From NCBI GenBank assembly GCA_026552835.1, contig JAPMTY010000107.1, positions 1 through 13,420 of the forward strand: a DNA stretch of 13,420 nucleotides. The letters are read 5' to 3'. The position numbers were made by a program, and so were the translations under genes. The DNA is from Candidatus Methanoperedens sp. (lineage in GTDB: Archaea > Halobacteriota > Methanosarcinia > Methanosarcinales > Methanoperedenaceae). Below, piece after piece: positions 12,045 to 13,420 of the stretch (position 1 is the first letter of the stretch; every line of letters begins with the position of its first letter). The notes under the pieces were generated by a model. The model did no database searches. It saw only the letters and a list, made by a program, of their open reading frames with translations, and was not told the DNA's origin.

Positions 12045-13420
12045 CTATGGTATTCGTATTAACACCTCACAACAATTATCTCCATGTGACAATAATTTTT
12101 TAATGTCCAGTTCAGCATTATTCCCGAAAGCGTAGCCCACAGCCCCTTTGAAAGTCTCCCGGATAGTGTGGCAGACATATGCATCGAATGTATCCCCTTC
12201 AGCGACAATATTGCATTTCTTAACAGTGTAAATGAGGTTTTTTCCCTCAATTTTCCATTCGCTTACCCTGTGAAGTTTCGAATCTATTATTTCCAGGGCT
12301 TTCTGGAAGTTCTTGACCTCCCAGTTCTTGATGCTGTTTTCCCTTTCGTATTCCTGCATCAGGGAAATACCGATCCTTCTCCCAAGGGCAGTCAATGAAA
12401 CGGGTATATCCGGAATATTCTTGAGACCTTTCAGGAAAGCCATGAACATTATCAGGTTCTGATCGACCCTGCTGTTGCTGACTTTCAAATTGCTTACGAT
12501 CTCATTGATTTTAATTCCCACATCAGGCCGATGCGACAACACTATCATATTGGCTGTTGACTTTGCGTCATACAAATGCCCGTTAGCTTCTAAAAGCGTA
12601 ACAAGGCTCTTTTTCAGTTTTTCTATTACTTCACTATTTCTATAATTATGAAATAATATTATATTTTCCCTGTCGATTTCAACCCTGTCTACGACCCTGG
12701 ATGTTTCATAAACCTCTTTAATAAGAGAAAGCATTTCATTAAGAGGTATTTCCTGTATGGGTTTTTTTGCAAGAGCCTCTATCGTTATTTCTCCCATCGG
12801 GATTTTTCCGGCAAGCAGGTCCTCAAAATAATTCCTGTGCACCGTGACCATATTGTAATTGCTCAAAAGATGCCCGTTGACTACAGCTTTCCAAAAAGTT
12901 GGACGGGATTTTATTGCTTCAATTACCTCATTCATCCCTCCAAAATTTGAAGTTAAGCTGTCAATCGCTCCTTTTTTATCAGATTTTGATAATTCGATTT
13001 TTATGCATCCATCCTGAGTATAAACTGACCTGATTTCAAGAGGCGTATTCCCGAGAGAATTTTTTACCATGTACTGCGACAGTATGCAGGAAGCGAATTT
13101 TATTTTTTGAGTTGCGCCCCGGACCTCTATCAGCACATCAGAAGGGGCCATGTCATTATCGTATTTCAATGAAAGGTTAATGTCCCACTCAAGTTCACGG
13201 AACTTGTTGTTAAGAGATTCTTCAAGTTTCCAGATAGAATTGACCAGATTGGGGTCTATGAGTTCATCAAGTACGCTGTCGGGAATCAGCGTCCCGTCAA
13301 TTTCATTCAACATCCATTTTAACAGGGAATTGTCAATCACTGAGAGATTCTTTAACGAATTATAATTCCCAGCCCTGTCGATTATCTCCCTCATTGCCGC
13401 GCTGAAGTTGCCTTTGTGTT
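12045..13420 (-). CDS. V4R-like C-terminal sensor protein, probable regulator, 5' end outside window
   Basis: The first ATG in the window (13394) gives 449 residues, but it lacks a ribosome binding site and the frame stays open to the window edge, so the gene probably starts outside. The extra codons plus the start read HKGNFSAAMREIIDRAG, which resembles the helices of a ribbon-helix-helix DNA-binding domain. The last 120 residues (about 328-448) resemble a V4R (4-vinyl reductase) small-molecule-binding domain, with C394, C408, G417 and the terminal GDNCCEVLIRI. The central part has two loosely similar segments (about 85-150 and 238-290) that may be a duplication. It is soluble, and lies 82 bases upstream of the cytochrome operon on the same strand. 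A regulatory role is inference. Confidence 0.65.
   Translation of the reverse strand, partial: HKGNFSAAMREIIDRAGNYNSLKNLSVIDNSLLKWMLNEIDGTLIPDSVLDELIDPNLVNSIWKLEESLNNKFRELEWDINLSLKYDNDMAPSDVLIEVRGATQKIKFASCILSQYMVKNSLGNTPLEIRSVYTQDGCIKIELSKSDKKGAIDSLTSNFGGMNEVIEAIKSRPTFWKAVVNGHLLSNYNMVTVHRNYFEDLLAGKIPMGEITIEALAKKPIQEIPLNEMLSLIKEVYETSRVVDRVEIDRENIILFHNYRNSEVIEKLKKSLVTLLEANGHLYDAKSTANMIVLSHRPDVGIKINEIVSNLKVSNSRVDQNLIMFMAFLKGLKNIPDIPVSLTALGRRIGISLMQEYERENSIKNWEVKNFQKALEIIDSKLHRVSEWKIEGKNLIYTVKKCNIVAEGDTFDAYVCHTIRETFKGAVGYAFGNNAELDIKKLLSHGDNCCEVLIRIP

Overview
The window looks like a chromosome segment of a methanogen-related archaeon. The archaeal markers are a group II chaperonin (thermosome), the H/ACA pseudouridine synthase Cbf5, an EMC3/DUF106 membrane insertase, an archaeal-type cytidylate kinase, TATA-box promoters about 26 bases before likely transcription starts, and several short or absent leaders. 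A membrane-bound multiheme cytochrome c next to HybA-like and HybB-like proteins points to an anaerobic, cytochrome-rich lineage. An ANME-2d/Methanoperedens-like or other Methanosarcinales-related archaeon is my inference; no marker here proves it.

Positions 1-5667 are housekeeping, all on the minus strand. Read in transcription order they are: ogt (DNA repair), tRNA-Arg(GCG) with its own promoter overlapping the ogt stop codon, a small two-helix membrane protein, and then a tightly overlapped operon adk - EMC3/DUF106 - cmk - cbf5 - tRNA-Ser(GGA). The thermosome gene follows with its own promoter. The adk to cbf5 block is the tail of the classical archaeal secY/ribosomal-protein neighbourhood, but no L34e or L14e gene lies between its members.

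Positions about 5668-8901 form a looser region of orphan genes on both strands: a small membrane protein, a 19-residue CPVC mini-ORF that may be a gene remnant, a protein with a possible transglutaminase-like head and six TPRs, a cysteine-rich membrane miniprotein, a 44-residue protein with a strong ribosome binding site, and a PD-(D/E)XK nuclease-like protein. Several show palindromes, hairpins or clear promoter boxes. No gene-free stretch exceeds 300 bases; the longest are 5668-5849 and 6345-6533.

Positions 8911-13420 carry, on the minus strand, an electron-transfer operon: a membrane-anchored seven-heme cytochrome c, a Tat-exported 16-Cys ferredoxin (HybA-like) and a ten-helix NrfD/HybB-like quinone-interacting protein. 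Together they could pass electrons between the membrane quinone or methanophenazine pool and external heme carriers. No hydrogenase or other catalytic subunit is present. Just upstream on the same strand is a gene that runs off the window edge, with a V4R-like C-terminus and a possible ribbon-helix-helix start; it may be a sensor-regulator of this operon. The operon ends at a symmetrical T-tract terminator shared with the convergent nuclease-like gene.
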